Shown here piece by piece: positions 1 to 9,419 of a stretch of 64,000 bases of DNA (within the stretch, counting starts at the first letter, position 1; every line of letters starts with the position of its first letter). The stretch comes from Bradyrhizobium genosp. SA-3 (GTDB taxonomy: Bacteria > Pseudomonadota > Alphaproteobacteria > Rhizobiales > Xanthobacteraceae). The position numbers were made by a program, and so were the translations under genes. The notes under the pieces are model-generated. The model saw only the letters and a program-made list of their open reading frames with translations. It searched no databases and was not told the DNA's origin. The stretch lies in NCBI RefSeq assembly GCF_004212635.1, contig NZ_PSRT01000009.1, positions 35,671-99,670 on the forward strand, given 5' to 3'.

Positions 1-600
1 GCCGACGTTTGGCATGCGGATGGGACCTTCGCCGACGCCTATCCCAAGATTTTGGTCCTGCGGGCGGTTGTAATGCCAACGTTCGGAGGCGACACCGTGT
101 GGTCGAACACAGCTGCCGCTTATCTTGGTTTGCCGCCGCCGCTACAACGGCTTGCCGAGGGCCTATGGGCCGTTCACAGCAACGTTTTCGATTACGCCGG
201 GATTGCGCGTGTCCGCGAGGTCGACAAGAAACACTTTGACGAGGTGTTCACCAGAACGGTTTTTGAGACCGAGCATCCCGTCGTACGCGTCCACCCCGAA
301 ACAGGCGAGCGGACGCTAGTGCTCGGCGCCTTGGTGAAGCACTTTGTTGGGGTCCCCAAATACGACGGACAAAAGCTGTTCGATCTGTTCCAGTCTCACA
401 TCACCGCGCCCGAAAACACTGTGCGCTGGAACTGGTTAGAGGGCGATATTGCGATATGGGATAACCGCGCAACGCAGCATTACGCGGTCAACGATTACGG
501 GGACCAGCATCGCGTCGTACGTCGGGCCACGATCGAGGGTGACGTGCCTGTCAGCGTCGATGGCCGGAGCAGTGTAACGCGCCTGAAGGTGACCGAATAA
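1..600 (+). CDS. TauD/TfdA-family 2-oxoglutarate-dependent dioxygenase, C-terminal part
   Basis: The reading frame is open from the first base, so the start lies outside the window; about 199 residues remain. The family uses Fe(II), oxygen and 2-oxoglutarate to hydroxylate substrates such as taurine, alkyl sulfates or aryloxyacids. Visible signatures are the WHADGTF segment (the HxD iron-ligand motif) at residues 4-10 of the fragment, a [13 protein letters not shown] segment, the distal iron histidine in ATQHY, and the [12 protein letters not shown] segment carrying the conserved 2-oxoglutarate arginine. The substrate cannot be told from this part. The gene faces the end of the conjugation operon and could be either element cargo or flanking chromosome. 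Confidence 0.85.
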   Translation, partial: ADVWHADGTFADAYPKILVLRAVVMPTFGGDTVWSNTAAAYLGLPPPLQRLAEGLWAVHSNVFDYAGIARVREVDKKHFDEVFTRTVFETEHPVVRVHPETGERTLVLGALVKHFVGVPKYDGQKLFDLFQSHITAPENTVRWNWLEGDIAIWDNRATQHYAVNDYGDQHRVVRRATIEGDVPVSVDGRSSVTRLKVTE

Positions 601-788
601 CTGCACGTCGACGCCCAGCGCTCTCGCGTCTGAAAACGAGAAAACCTGGTAATCGGAGTTGTTTCGGGCAGACGCGGGAACACACTTTCCGACACGATAT
701 CTCAGCGCTTAGCGCCAACTCGGCAGCGCCTAGGTTGATGCACGCAACTATTTAGCGTTGACCAACAGCTTCGAGGAAACCTTGAGCA

Positions 789-1031
789 TCACTGTCCTTC
801 GCCAGCGGCCGGTACGTGGCCTTCACGTTTCAGTTTAGAAAATCCTCGATCCGTGGCCATAAAGCGCGCCAACATGAGGGCGATGAGTTTAGTCGGATCG
901 ACCACCTGACCACCCTGACGCGTAAGCGCTTCTGCATATGCAATGAGATCACGATGCACGGCCGCAGGCAGCTCCGTACTCACTTTGACGGGCTTGTCGT
1001 CTGGAAGCTCTCCTATTTTGAGTTTTGGCAT
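789..1031 (-). CDS. DUF2274 protein, last gene of the trb cluster
   Basis: This 80-residue protein begins MPKLKIGELPDDKPVKV, the usual start of DUF2274 proteins found directly after trbI in trb-type conjugative elements. Its role is unknown. The length and the ribbon-helix-helix-like middle (ELPAAVHRDLIAYAEAL) suggest a small regulator, but that is inference. The start ATG lies 4 bases after the trbI stop codon and has a GAGGG ribosome site 8 bases upstream. A longer frame begins 51 bases further upstream but would overlap trbI. No gene follows for 188 bases, so this is probably the operon end. Confidence 0.8.
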   Translation of the reverse strand: MPKLKIGELPDDKPVKVSTELPAAVHRDLIAYAEALTRQGGQVVDPTKLIALMLARFMATDRGFSKLKREGHVPAAGEGQ

Positions 1032-1035
1032 ATTG

Positions 1036-2246
1036 TCACCCTCTATACGGCGTAAGTATGAGGTCATGATTGACAAGAACACGAACCGGGAAGCCAGGTC
1101 GCACGGTCAGAGTAGGCTGGATGCTGAGACTGCGGCGAACGACCTGCTGCCCGGTCTGGTTTAGTGAGTCCGAGGCGCCGTGTCGCAATGCCTGGATGAT
1201 TGCGCTGTCGTTGCTGTTGGTGTCCGAGCCGGCACCCAGTTCGGTCCCGATCGCCAGAAACGTCGATAGTGCCGCAGCCTTGAACAACTCGCCCCAGTGA
1301 TTGTCGACCTGATCTTCGAGACCTGCATACCCGGCAGTGTCAGCGCCAGGCTGCCGCTCGAGAACGATAGAACGTCCATTCGGCATAATCAGCCGTGTCC
1401 AGACGAGCAGGACGCGAGACTGGCCGAAAGTGACCTGGCTATCGTAGATGCCGATCAGACGCGCCCCCTGAGGGACAAGCAGAAAGCGGCCGGTCGGGGT
1501 GTCATATACGCTCTCGGTCACTTGGGCCGTAATTTGGCCTGGCAGGTCTGACCTGATGCCCGTGATCAAGGCTCCCGGAATGACCGTCCCAGCCTGCACG
1601 ATATATGGTGAAGCCGGCCTGGTGACACGGTCAGGGCTGACCGTGCGACGGTCTACCGAGGCGCTCACGAAGGCAAGCTTGTGGTCCTGACCATTCTGCC
1701 CAGATCCGTCGTCGCCAGCGCTCGTTGCGCTCGCCGGCAGGACACGCTCGCTTCCAACAGCCGTACCGGTGGGCGGACGCATTTCTCGTCCACTGGTCGA
1801 AGCGAAGAGATGGCTGATACGGGCTGCCTCCGTCTCTTGATCCCGGCGCTGCTGGTCCGGATCAGTGCCGATCGCCGGGGACTGGCCCTGAGCGGCAAGT
1901 ATCGGTCGACGAGGTCCCCGGGGAGCGGCGGACCAAGCTGCGGGATTGGCTGGCGCGGAACGCCAGCATAGTCCTTCGGCAGCGTGGTAATGCCGTCGGC
2001 AACATTGTGGTGGTCGGTACTGTAAAGCTCATCGGCCGCTTGACTACGGGAGCGATTGCTCTGTAGCGACCACAACACCGCTCCGCCGATGACAAGCAGG
2101 GCAACCGCGCCGCCGCCGGCCAAGACCTTCCGCGACAACCGCGTCACGCGCGGATGCTCTGCTCTCAAGCGGAAGCTTTCGGACTGCTCCCCTTGTGTCT
2201 CCGGCGGAACTGCTTGCTCGTGATCGTTTACATTCCGAGTGTTCAT
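1036..2246 (-). pseudogene. trbI: trbI, mating-channel protein, one-base frameshift
   Basis: TrbI is the VirB10-like protein that spans both membranes in the type IV secretion channel. The first frame (from 2246) has an acidic N-terminus, a transmembrane segment at residues 42-60 and the ELYSTDHHN segment, then loses homology after GDL at residue 112. Homology resumes two codons later in another frame with ILAAQGQSPAIG and runs to the end through LPGQITAQVTE, LLVPQGARLIG and LVWTRLIMPNGRS. Adding one C on the plus strand between 1910 and 1911 restores one frame of about 404 residues. The gene overlaps trbG by an ATGA. Either the gene is dead, which would stop transfer, or the base is a sequence error. 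Confidence 0.85.
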
Positions 2247-3277
2247 GACGACGGCCTCCCGTCGGTCCTGACAATACGGACCTTCTGCTGGTGCTCGCCG
2301 CCAAGCCGCAGTTCGGCGGCAGCAAAAAGCCGATCGACGATCAATACGTTACCGTAAGCGCGATAGTTGACGAGTTCGGTCTTGCCGTCTGCACCAATGA
2401 CGAATAGCGGAGGCATCTCGCCCTGCACGATGCCTTGCGGGAATTCGACATAGACCTTGCGGCCATCGTCATATGCGGCGAGTGGCCGCCAGGGAGGACT
2501 GTCCCCTTCGATAGCATAGCGGGAGATGCGCTGCGCCGGCTCCGGAAGAACGGGCTTCAGAGCGACCGAACGCGACCGTTCCCGTGCAGTTTCTGGATAG
2601 TACCAGGCAACAGACGGCATGTATGGCCGTTCGCGGGAGCGGAGCTCGATCAGGTAGGTGCGCCGATCGGTATTGACGACGAGATTGGTCTCGATCGATG
2701 CGCGCGTCGGCTTGACCAGGATATGGACGCGGCGCATGTCGCCATTCCCACTTTCGGTATCGCCCACGACCCATCGTACGGTATCTCCGGCCGCGATCGG
2801 CCCCGATCCCGTCAACTGCTCTCCTTCCTCGAGTGCGATATCCGTGATCTGCCCGGGTGCGGCATAAACCTGATAGAGCGCACCGGGGCTGTAAGCGTAG
2901 ATCTGCGCCGCATTGAAATACCCGCGTTTGCGCGGCTCGACCCGCGCTGCGCTGTTTGCCATCTCAACCCGGCTCACGGGTTCGGGCTCTTCCTTTCCGG
3001 CCGACTTGCCGCCGAGAGTTGGCTTCCAGAGCGGTGGAACGTGAAGCGGCCGCGACCTGTCGTCCAGGGCCGCTGGCGCCGCCGGCAGCGCCGGGACCTC
3101 CGCGTCATAGCTGATCTCCGGCGGTATATAAGTCGCGCACCCGCCGAGCGCCGATGAACAAAGCAAGAGCACGGACAGGAGCGCTCGCTTTGAGCCCACG
3201 AACTCGGACCGAGGCGAATTGAGCTTACTGCGCGGGAGGGAACGCTTCGAATGAATGTCAGACGGCGTCTCGGTCAC
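2243..3277 (-). CDS. trbG: TrbG, VirB9-like conjugation channel protein
   Basis: TrbG is the periplasmic and outer-membrane VirB9-like part of the mating channel. The 344-residue protein has a hydrophobic segment at about 31-43 followed by LGGC, a lipobox with Cys47. The basic stretch before it is longer than usual, so a later start is possible. The VirB9 region includes AAPGQITDIALEEGE, the RRVHILVKPTRA segment typical of the family and PMPSVAWYYPE-like residues. The C-terminal half contains the conserved VYVEFPQGI and LPPLFV-type motifs. It overlaps trbF and trbI by ATGA at both ends, so translation is probably coupled, and it has no frame break, unlike both neighbours. Confidence 0.9.
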   Translation of the reverse strand: MTETPSDIHSKRSLPRSKLNSPRSEFVGSKRALLSVLLLCSSALGGCATYIPPEISYDAEVPALPAAPAALDDRSRPLHVPPLWKPTLGGKSAGKEEPEPVSRVEMANSAARVEPRKRGYFNAAQIYAYSPGALYQVYAAPGQITDIALEEGEQLTGSGPIAAGDTVRWVVGDTESGNGDMRRVHILVKPTRASIETNLVVNTDRRTYLIELRSRERPYMPSVAWYYPETARERSRSVALKPVLPEPAQRISRYAIEGDSPPWRPLAAYDDGRKVYVEFPQGIVQGEMPPLFVIGADGKTELVNYRAYGNVLIVDRLFAAAELRLGGEHQQKVRIVRTDGRPSS

Positions 3278-3956
3278 TGACTTAACTCCTTTGACCAGTT
3301 GATGGCGCGGACATAGACGCCAAGGGGATTCTTGCGCAGGCGTTCGGCATCGCGGGGTGTCTCGATCACGATCGAGAGAATCGCAGTCCAGCGCTCAGAC
3401 GAGCTCAGCGAGCCGTTGTCGTAGACGCGCTGGGTCCACGCGACGCGAAAGCTCTCCGACGACGCGCGAATGACGCTCGAGACGTCCACTGAGATTTGGG
3501 CCTTGCCCAGCTTGGCAAAGGGGTCATTATTGCGCGCATAGTCGTTGAGCGCAGCGGCGCCGCGATCGGTCGTAAAATCATAGGCCCGGAGCCAATTCTG
3601 GCGCAGAACGATGCCGTCGGCCGGCAGACCTCTGACATCCTCGATAAAGCGCGCCAAATGGTAGGCGATCTGCGCATCAGTGGGCTGATAGTCGATGTTG
3701 GCCGGCGCAACCCTTTGAGCCTGGCGAGATGGTCGACTTCGACCACCCAGGGCGTGATCGATCCTTGATTTGACTGCCAGACAAGCCCAACAGCGAGACC
3801 GGCTGAAAGCATCAAGCAGCCGAACGCCATCAGGCGCCAGTTCTTGGCTTGCAGGCGCGCTGATCCAATGCGTTCGTCCCAGACTTGCGCTGCTTTCTGA
3901 TACGGTGTGACCGGTTCGGGCATGCGCCCATAGTGAACTGATGGTCGTTTGAACAT
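3274..3956 (-). pseudogene. trbF: trbF, inner-membrane channel protein, one-base frameshift
   Basis: TrbF is the VirB8-like inner-membrane scaffold of the mating channel. The frame from ATG at 3956 encodes MFKRPSVHYG, a transmembrane segment at 41-59 and ITPWVVEVDHLA, then departs from the family after residue 78. The rest (AQRVAPANIDYQPTDAQ, NWLRAYDFTTDRGAAALN, SVIRASSESFRVAW, AINWSKELSQ) follows in a second frame. One missing C on the plus strand between 3725 and 3726 explains the break; restored, the product would be about 227 residues. The local context (a C lost before CGAG) is the same as in trbI. There is a 95-base gap to trbL, unlike the tight spacing elsewhere. Confidence 0.85.
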
Positions 3957-4051
3957 CGATGATTGCCCCTAAGATCAAGTGATCGGTTTCTAGTCGTGCG
4001 GTATCTGCGTTTGAGACCCCCGCCGCGGTGGCGAAGGCGCAGTGTTTCGTG

Positions 4052-5281
4052 TCAGCGCTCTCCTTCAGACAAATCGACGGAAGAGCCGCTGCCACCGTGA
4101 TCGCCTGAGCGGACCGCCTGGCCGGCAGCCGATGCACCGTGCCGAATGGTCTCGGCACGCTTCATTCGCCGCGCCCAGTTGGGCTGCCCTTCGGCAGAAG
4201 TGTTTGCGGCCTGCGCGCCGGCTTGCCCACCTCCGCCGAGCGCAGCCGCTGCACGACGCAACGGGCTCATAGCAGCGGAAGCGCCGGCGTCCGCGACGCC
4301 GGCAAGGCCGCCGCTTCGGTAGGCGGCTGATGCTCCGCTCATGACAGCGCCGCCACCGCGCGAGGCGCCTGCCATCGCGCCGCCAGCGAGACCAGTACCA
4401 CCGGCGGCAAGACCCGCCCCCGCCGCAACAATGCCGCCGGCAGCAAGGCCTGTTCCAATTGCGGCGCCGGCGCCGAGTTGGGGTCCACCGGACACCAGGC
4501 CGTTTGCGATACCCGGACCGAAGATACCGAGACCCAGCAAGGAGAGCGCCGCGAGCACCAGCGTCATCGCGTCTTCGATGGTCGGCTGAGCGCGGCCGAA
4601 GCCTGCGGTGAACTGCGAAAACAGGGTCGAGCCGATCCCAACGATGACGGCCAGGACCAGGACCTTGATCCCTGAAGAGATGACGTTACCCAAGACCCGC
4701 TCCGCCGCGAAGGCGGTCTTGCCGAACAGTCCGAAGGGAATGAGCACGAAGCCGGCGAGCGTCGTGAGCTTGAACTCGATCAGGGTGACGAAGAGTTGGA
4801 TCGCCAGAATGAAGAAGGCAAGCAACACCACGACCCAGGCGAACAGGAGAACGACGATCTGGACGAAATTCTCGAAGAAGCTGATGTAGCCCATCAGGTC
4901 GGAGATCGAATCGAGCAGCGGTCGGCCGGCGTCGAGTCCGACTTGAGCGATCTTTCCGGGTCTCAGAAAATCTGCAGCGGACAGGCTTGCACCCGATGCT
5001 TTCAGCCCAAGACCGGCGAAGCTCTCGAAGACGATGCGCGCCAGGCTGTTCCAGTTGCCAATAAGGTAGGCAAAAACGCCTACAAAGAGCGTCTTCTTGA
5101 CGAGGCGCGCGATGATGTCTTCGTCCGGCCCCCAACTCCAGAACAACGCAGCAAGCGTGATGTCGATCGCGGCAAGGGTCGCTGCGAGATACCCGACGTC
5201 GCTACCGAGCAATCCGAAACCGTTGTCGATATAACGCGTGAACGTTTCCAGAAACTGGTCGATGACCCCCGTACCCGTCAT
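4052..5281 (-). CDS. trbL: TrbL, polytopic VirB6-like conjugation protein
   Basis: TrbL is the multi-spanning inner-membrane core of the mating channel. The 409-residue protein has about six hydrophobic segments between residues 30 and 270 (for example VVLLFAWVVVLLAFFILAI), the conserved LKKTLFVG-like segment (VKKTLFVGVFAYLIGNW), and then a Gly/Ala-rich region at about 270-350. The end, WARRMKRAETIRHGASAA followed by a Ser/Gly-rich tail, matches the family. The ATG at 5281 overlaps the trbK stop by ATGA, so I chose it over an in-frame start 168 bases upstream, which would lie within trbK. Confidence 0.9.
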   Translation of the reverse strand: MTGTGVIDQFLETFTRYIDNGFGLLGSDVGYLAATLAAIDITLAALFWSWGPDEDIIARLVKKTLFVGVFAYLIGNWNSLARIVFESFAGLGLKASGASLSAADFLRPGKIAQVGLDAGRPLLDSISDLMGYISFFENFVQIVVLLFAWVVVLLAFFILAIQLFVTLIEFKLTTLAGFVLIPFGLFGKTAFAAERVLGNVISSGIKVLVLAVIVGIGSTLFSQFTAGFGRAQPTIEDAMTLVLAALSLLGLGIFGPGIANGLVSGGPQLGAGAAIGTGLAAGGIVAAGAGLAAGGTGLAGGAMAGASRGGGAVMSGASAAYRSGGLAGVADAGASAAMSPLRRAAAALGGGGQAGAQAANTSAEGQPNWARRMKRAETIRHGASAAGQAVRSGDHGGSGSSVDLSEGER

Positions 5282-5649
5282 GGCTTGCTCGCCTCGGGCG
5301 TCGCCGGTTGCGGATATCCTTGCGGGATCCGGCTCTGATCCTTTGGAGCGAGCGCCACGCCGGCGGCGGAATCGTCGTGGCCAGGAACTGCGCCACCGTC
5401 TTTCTTGCCAAAGAAGCGACGGCGGTTTTCGGCCCAAACTTGCTTGCAATGCTGATAGCCCGCTGCTTCCTCCGCAGTGACGCTGCGGCAGCGCGCGAGG
5501 TCAGAGCTGGTTGCTCCTGTCGTCTGCTCCGCCTTCGGCGGCGGAGGAGGATCGTCTCCGCCACGAAGCTGAATCGTGCAGGCAGCGACGGCCACTAGGC
5601 CGATTGTCGTAAGCAGCGACAGCGCCTTGAATGCCTTTACGTCGGTCAT
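5278..5649 (-). CDS. trbK: TrbK-alt, putative entry-exclusion protein
   Basis: This 123-residue protein lies between trbJ and trbL, where trbK is found. It begins MTDVKAFKALSLL with a hydrophobic stretch ending VAVAACT, which may be a lipoprotein-type signal (Cys24). The part that identifies the family is CRSVTAEEAAGYQHCKQVWA followed by ENRRRFFG, the Cys pair and WAENRRRFLG-like motif of TrbK-alt proteins. Such proteins are thought to stop a cell from receiving a second copy of the same element. Both ends overlap neighbours by ATGA. The Pro- and Lys-rich spacer (DDPPPPPKAE) is low complexity. Confidence 0.75.
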   Translation of the reverse strand: MTDVKAFKALSLLTTIGLVAVAACTIQLRGGDDPPPPPKAEQTTGATSSDLARCRSVTAEEAAGYQHCKQVWAENRRRFFGKKDGGAVPGHDDSAAGVALAPKDQSRIPQGYPQPATPEASKP

Positions 5650-6380
5650 CAGTGGAACATCTGCACGTTGGAGGATTGATAGCCCTGTCCTGGCGTCAGG
5701 AATCGCCTGAGTTGCTCTCGTCCTTGATCCTGGGCCGAGGCGCGCTGAGCCGCTTCGAGGCTCTGCGCCCTGCCCTGCGCCGTCACGACAGCGGTAAGGT
5801 CGGCAAGCTGCTGCGCGTTCAGCGCAAGAATCTGATTGCCAGCCTGCGTTGCCTGCAGAGCGCCGCTGGCGCCTTGGCTGGACGTTACGAGCGCGGACGT
5901 CTGGATACGATTGCTGTCGAGGTTGCCAACGATGCCGGCCTGGACGCGAAGCGCATCTTGTGTTGCCGCGTAAGTATTTTGCCACCGCGATTGAGCGTTG
6001 GTGACCAGCAATTGGCTGGATTGGTTGCCAGCGGCCGGCGCGTAGCTCGTCGAGAACGCGCGATCGATCTGCTGGACGTCGTAGGCAATGCGCTGGGCCT
6101 GCGCCAGCAATTGCTGGGTCCGCTGAATCGAGGATTGCAGTTGCTGCAGCGACGAATACGGCAGGCTTGCCAGATTCTTCGCCTGATTGATCAGCATCTG
6201 AGCCTCGTTCTGCAACGAGGTGATCTGATTGTTGATCTGCTGGAGCTCCCGCGCAGCGGTCAGGACATTCTGGACGTAATTGTTGGGATCAAAGACAATC
6301 CACTGCGCTCGCGCGGGCATGGTTACGCCGAGCATCAGCACGACCGTGCCAGCGGCCGCCAATAGGCCAAGACGCCTCAT
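5649..6380 (-). CDS. trbJ: TrbJ, VirB5-like pilus-associated protein
   Basis: TrbJ is the exported VirB5-like minor pilin or adhesin of the trb system. The 243-residue protein has a clear signal peptide with a likely cut after ARA at residue 25, followed by WIVFDPNNYVQNVLTAAREL, the conserved start of the mature protein. The next 60 residues are rich in Gln and form a long amphipathic helix (INNQITSLQNEAQ, AKNLASLPYSSL). Start and stop codons overlap trbE and trbK by ATGA. I see no damage. Confidence 0.9.
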   Translation of the reverse strand: MRRLGLLAAAGTVVLMLGVTMPARAQWIVFDPNNYVQNVLTAARELQQINNQITSLQNEAQMLINQAKNLASLPYSSLQQLQSSIQRTQQLLAQAQRIAYDVQQIDRAFSTSYAPAAGNQSSQLLVTNAQSRWQNTYAATQDALRVQAGIVGNLDSNRIQTSALVTSSQGASGALQATQAGNQILALNAQQLADLTAVVTAQGRAQSLEAAQRASAQDQGREQLRRFLTPGQGYQSSNVQMFH

Positions 6381-8818
6381 AGGGATTTCTCCAGATTGAG
6401 AAGATTGGGAATCAGGTCCAGGGCCCAGGCGACGCCACGGTGCTGGAGCCAGGCCGACACGAAGCCGTCAGGTCCATGCTCAACCAGGAACTGCGTGATG
6501 GCAGCCTGGTCTGTCTTTGAAGAGGCGGCGGTGAAGGCGAGTGCCACCTCGCCAAGCCCAAGCTCGAACATCCGGTTGCCGCGACGGGACTGGCAGTAGT
6601 AGTCGCGCTTTGGCGTAGCCCGGCTCAGAAGCTCGATCTGGCGGTCGTTGAGGCCGAAGCGGCGGTAGATGGCAGTGATCTGCGGTTCGATTGCCCGTTC
6701 GTTCGGCAGCAACAATCGCGTTGGGCAGCTTTCGATGATAGCCGGCGCGATCGCAGATCCATCAATGTCCGAAAGCGACTGGGTGGCGAAGATGACGGAC
6801 GCGTTCTTCTTCCGAAGTGTCTTCAGCCATTCCCGGAGCTGACCAGCGAAATCCTCATCATCGAGGGCAAGCCAACCCTCATCGACAATCAGGAGCGTCG
6901 GCCGACCATCGAGACGGTCTCCAATACGATGGAAGAGATACGCCAGTACGGCCGGCGCAGCACTCGTTCCGATCAAGCCTTCCGTCTCAAACGCCTGGAC
7001 CGACGCCTCACCAAGGCGCTCGAATTCAGCATCGAGCAGGCGCCCGGATGGACCGCCCAGGCAATAAGGTTGCAAGGCGCGTTTCAGAGAATTCGATTGG
7101 AGTAGGACTGACAGGCCCGTCAGGGTGCGCTCCTCCCTCGGCGCCGAGGCGAGAGATGCCAGCGCCGACCACAGATGATCCTTGACCTCAGGAGTGATCT
7201 CGACCTTTTCTCGTGCGAGGATCGCGCCGATCCATTCCGTCGCCCATCCGCGCTCGCAAGGATCATCAATCCAGGCCAGCGGCTGCAGGGCGACGAGTTG
7301 TTCACCTCCGTCAGACAATGCACCGCCGAGATCATGCCAATCACCACCCATGGCGAGCGCGGCCGCCCGGATCGAACCACCGAAGTCGAATGCAAAGACC
7401 TGAGAGTTCGAGTAACGGCGGAATTGGAGTGCCATCAGCGCGAGCAGCACCGACTTGCCAGCCCCCGTCGGTCCGACCACAAGCGTATGGCCGACGTCGC
7501 CGACGTGGAGCGAGACTCGGAACGGTGTTGATCCCTCGGTCTTGCCGAACAGAAGCGGCGGACCCTTGAAGTGCAGGTCCCTCGCCTCGCCCGCCCACAC
7601 GGCCGACATCGGAATCATATGTGCAAGATTGAGGGTCGATATCGGTGGCTGCCGTACGTTTGCGTAGACATGCCCGGGCAAACTTCCGAGCCAGGCTTCG
7701 ACGGCGTTCACCGTCTCGATCATGCAGGTGAAATCGCGACCCTGAATGACCTTCTCGACCAGACGGAGCTTTTCATCGGCAGTATTGGGATCGCGGTCCC
7801 AGACGGTAATGGTCGTCGTGACAAAGGCTTGTCCGATCTGATCCGACCCCAGTTCCTGCAACGCCGAGTCGGCATCTATCGCCTTGTTGTGAGCGTCGGT
7901 ATCGAGCAGCGTCGATGCCTCGTTGGTCATGACCTCCTTGAGAATGGCGCCGATGGATTTTCTCTTCGCGAACCACTGCCGGCGGATTTTGGTCAGCAGC
8001 TTGGTGGCATCGGTCTTGTCGAGCATGATCGCTCGGGTTGACCAGCGATACGAGAATGCCAGACGATTCAGGTCGTCCAGGATTCCCGGCGTCGTCGCGC
8101 CCGGAAAGCCGACAATCGTCAGGACCCGGAGATTGGCCGAGCCCAACATCGGCTCTAACCCGCCGGTCAACGGCTGGTCGGCTAACAGCGCATCGATGTA
8201 CATGGGAATTTCGGGCACTCGAACGCGGTGGCGCTTGATCGAGATCGTCGAGTGCAGGTAAGTCAGCGTATCCTGATCATCGAGCCAGGCGCATTCGGGC
8301 ATGAACCCTTCGACGAGTTGAAGCACGCGGTTGGTTTGATCGACAAACGCGCCCAACACCTCCCGGGCATCTGCTCCAACTGTGCGGTCGCGACCTTCAT
8401 ATAGCAATCGCTCTGCCCTAGCGGCTCCCTCCTCCGGCGGCAGATAGAGGAAGGTCAAGAAGTAGCTAGACTCATAGTGGGCGCCCGCCTCTTCGAATTG
8501 AGCTCTGCGCTCGGCGTCGACCAGTGCAGACGCGACATCTGGAAAGGTGTTCGGCGGATAAGCACCCGCAAAATGGCGTTGCGCTTCAACGAAGACCGCC
8601 CAACCGGATCCCAGACGGCGCAGGGCGTTGTTCAGGCGACCGGCGACGGCGACGAGTTCGGCCGGCACTGCGCTATCGAGGTCAGGCCCTCGGAACTTCG
8701 CCGTCCGTTGGAACGAGCCATCCTTGTTCAGGACAATTCCTTCGTCGACGAGCGCTGCCCAGGGCAGGAAGTCGGCGAGGCGCGCGCTGGAATGGCGATA
8801 TTCGGCAAGGTTCATCAT
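6377..8818 (-). CDS. trbE: TrbE, VirB4-type conjugation ATPase
   Basis: TrbE is the VirB4-like ATPase that powers assembly of the mating channel. The 813-residue protein starts MMNLAEYRHSSARLADFLPW, a typical TrbE start; the frame extends 156 bases upstream but would overlap trbD. The N-terminal half carries the CagE/TrbE/VirB-type region (KFRGPDLDSAVPAELV). The ATPase domain has Walker A GPTGAGKS at 449-456, Walker B LLIVDEGWLAL near residue 640, and ATQSLSDI following it. Its stop codon overlaps trbJ by ATGA, and the start is 10 bases after the trbD stop. It is intact and of family length. Confidence 0.95.
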   Translation of the reverse strand: MMNLAEYRHSSARLADFLPWAALVDEGIVLNKDGSFQRTAKFRGPDLDSAVPAELVAVAGRLNNALRRLGSGWAVFVEAQRHFAGAYPPNTFPDVASALVDAERRAQFEEAGAHYESSYFLTFLYLPPEEGAARAERLLYEGRDRTVGADAREVLGAFVDQTNRVLQLVEGFMPECAWLDDQDTLTYLHSTISIKRHRVRVPEIPMYIDALLADQPLTGGLEPMLGSANLRVLTIVGFPGATTPGILDDLNRLAFSYRWSTRAIMLDKTDATKLLTKIRRQWFAKRKSIGAILKEVMTNEASTLLDTDAHNKAIDADSALQELGSDQIGQAFVTTTITVWDRDPNTADEKLRLVEKVIQGRDFTCMIETVNAVEAWLGSLPGHVYANVRQPPISTLNLAHMIPMSAVWAGEARDLHFKGPPLLFGKTEGSTPFRVSLHVGDVGHTLVVGPTGAGKSVLLALMALQFRRYSNSQVFAFDFGGSIRAAALAMGGDWHDLGGALSDGGEQLVALQPLAWIDDPCERGWATEWIGAILAREKVEITPEVKDHLWSALASLASAPREERTLTGLSVLLQSNSLKRALQPYCLGGPSGRLLDAEFERLGEASVQAFETEGLIGTSAAPAVLAYLFHRIGDRLDGRPTLLIVDEGWLALDDEDFAGQLREWLKTLRKKNASVIFATQSLSDIDGSAIAPAIIESCPTRLLLPNERAIEPQITAIYRRFGLNDRQIELLSRATPKRDYYCQSRRGNRMFELGLGEVALAFTAASSKTDQAAITQFLVEHGPDGFVSAWLQHRGVAWALDLIPNLLNLEKSL

Positions 8819-8828
8819 GACAGAGGAC

Positions 8829-9092
8829 TCAGGTGTTGAGATGTGCGGGAATGCGCAGATGCCGGCGCACCACATCGACAAAGGCGGGATCGCGTTTGGT
8901 GGCCCAGACGGCGGCCATGTGGCCGATGAACCAGAGGACGAGACCCGCGATCCAGAGCCGCAATCCAAGTCCAAGGGCCGCGGCCAGTGTGCCGTTCACG
9001 ATCGCGACGGACCGCGGCGCGCCACCCATCAGAATCGGCTCAGTGAGTGCGCGGTGAACGCGCACCACAAAGCCTGCCACCTGATCATCCAT
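8829..9092 (-). CDS. trbD: TrbD, VirB3-like conjugation protein
   Basis: TrbD is the small VirB3-like inner-membrane partner of TrbE. The 87-residue protein reads FVVRVHRALTEPILMGGAPR, the conserved VirB3/TrbD N-terminal motif, then two hydrophobic segments (about 28-42 and 46-64) and a basic end with RDPAFVDVVRRHLR. The ATG overlaps the trbC stop by ATGA. A longer frame in this region overlaps trbC and has no support. Confidence 0.9.
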   Translation of the reverse strand: MDDQVAGFVVRVHRALTEPILMGGAPRSVAIVNGTLAAALGLGLRLWIAGLVLWFIGHMAAVWATKRDPAFVDVVRRHLRIPAHLNT

Positions 9093-9418
9093 CAGATCAC
9101 CACGCCGCCGCCGAAGGAGAAGAACGACAGGAAGAAGCTTGAGGCGGCAAACGCGATCGACAGGCCGAACACAATCTGGATCAGCCTTCGGAAACCACCC
9201 GACGAATCTCCGAACGCGAGCGTGAGCCCAGTTACGACGATGATGATGACGGCGATGATCTTGGCGACCGGCCCCTCGACCGATTGCAGTATCTGATTGA
9301 GTGGCTGCTCCCACGGCATGTTCGAGCCAGCAGCCCATGCCGGCGCCGTCATCGACAGAACTGAACCGGAGGCGGCCAGCGACGCGGTTTGCCAAAGAAC
9401 ACGAAGTTTCAGACGCAT
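9092..9418 (-). CDS. trbC: TrbC, conjugative pilin (VirB2-like)
   Basis: TrbC is the pilin precursor. The 108-residue protein has a signal peptide ending near AWA at residue 29, a short polar link, and two hydrophobic segments at about 52-70 and 78-101 separated by DSSGGFRRL, the standard VirB2/TrbC hairpin. RP4 TrbC is cyclised by the TraF peptidase; a TraF-type gene lies at 19,192-19,704, so the same maturation is possible here. I chose ATG at 9418 because it directly follows trbB (one base between); a start 99 bases upstream lies inside trbB. Confidence 0.9.
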   Translation of the reverse strand: MRLKLRVLWQTASLAASGSVLSMTAPAWAAGSNMPWEQPLNQILQSVEGPVAKIIAVIIIVVTGLTLAFGDSSGGFRRLIQIVFGLSIAFAASSFFLSFFSFGGGVVI

Positions 9419-9419
9419 G

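Noticed and set aside
5631..6365. Long plus-strand frame opposite trbJ
   Set aside because: It is the mirror of a high-GC gene. trbJ has clear family motifs and ATGA overlaps; the opposite frame has none.
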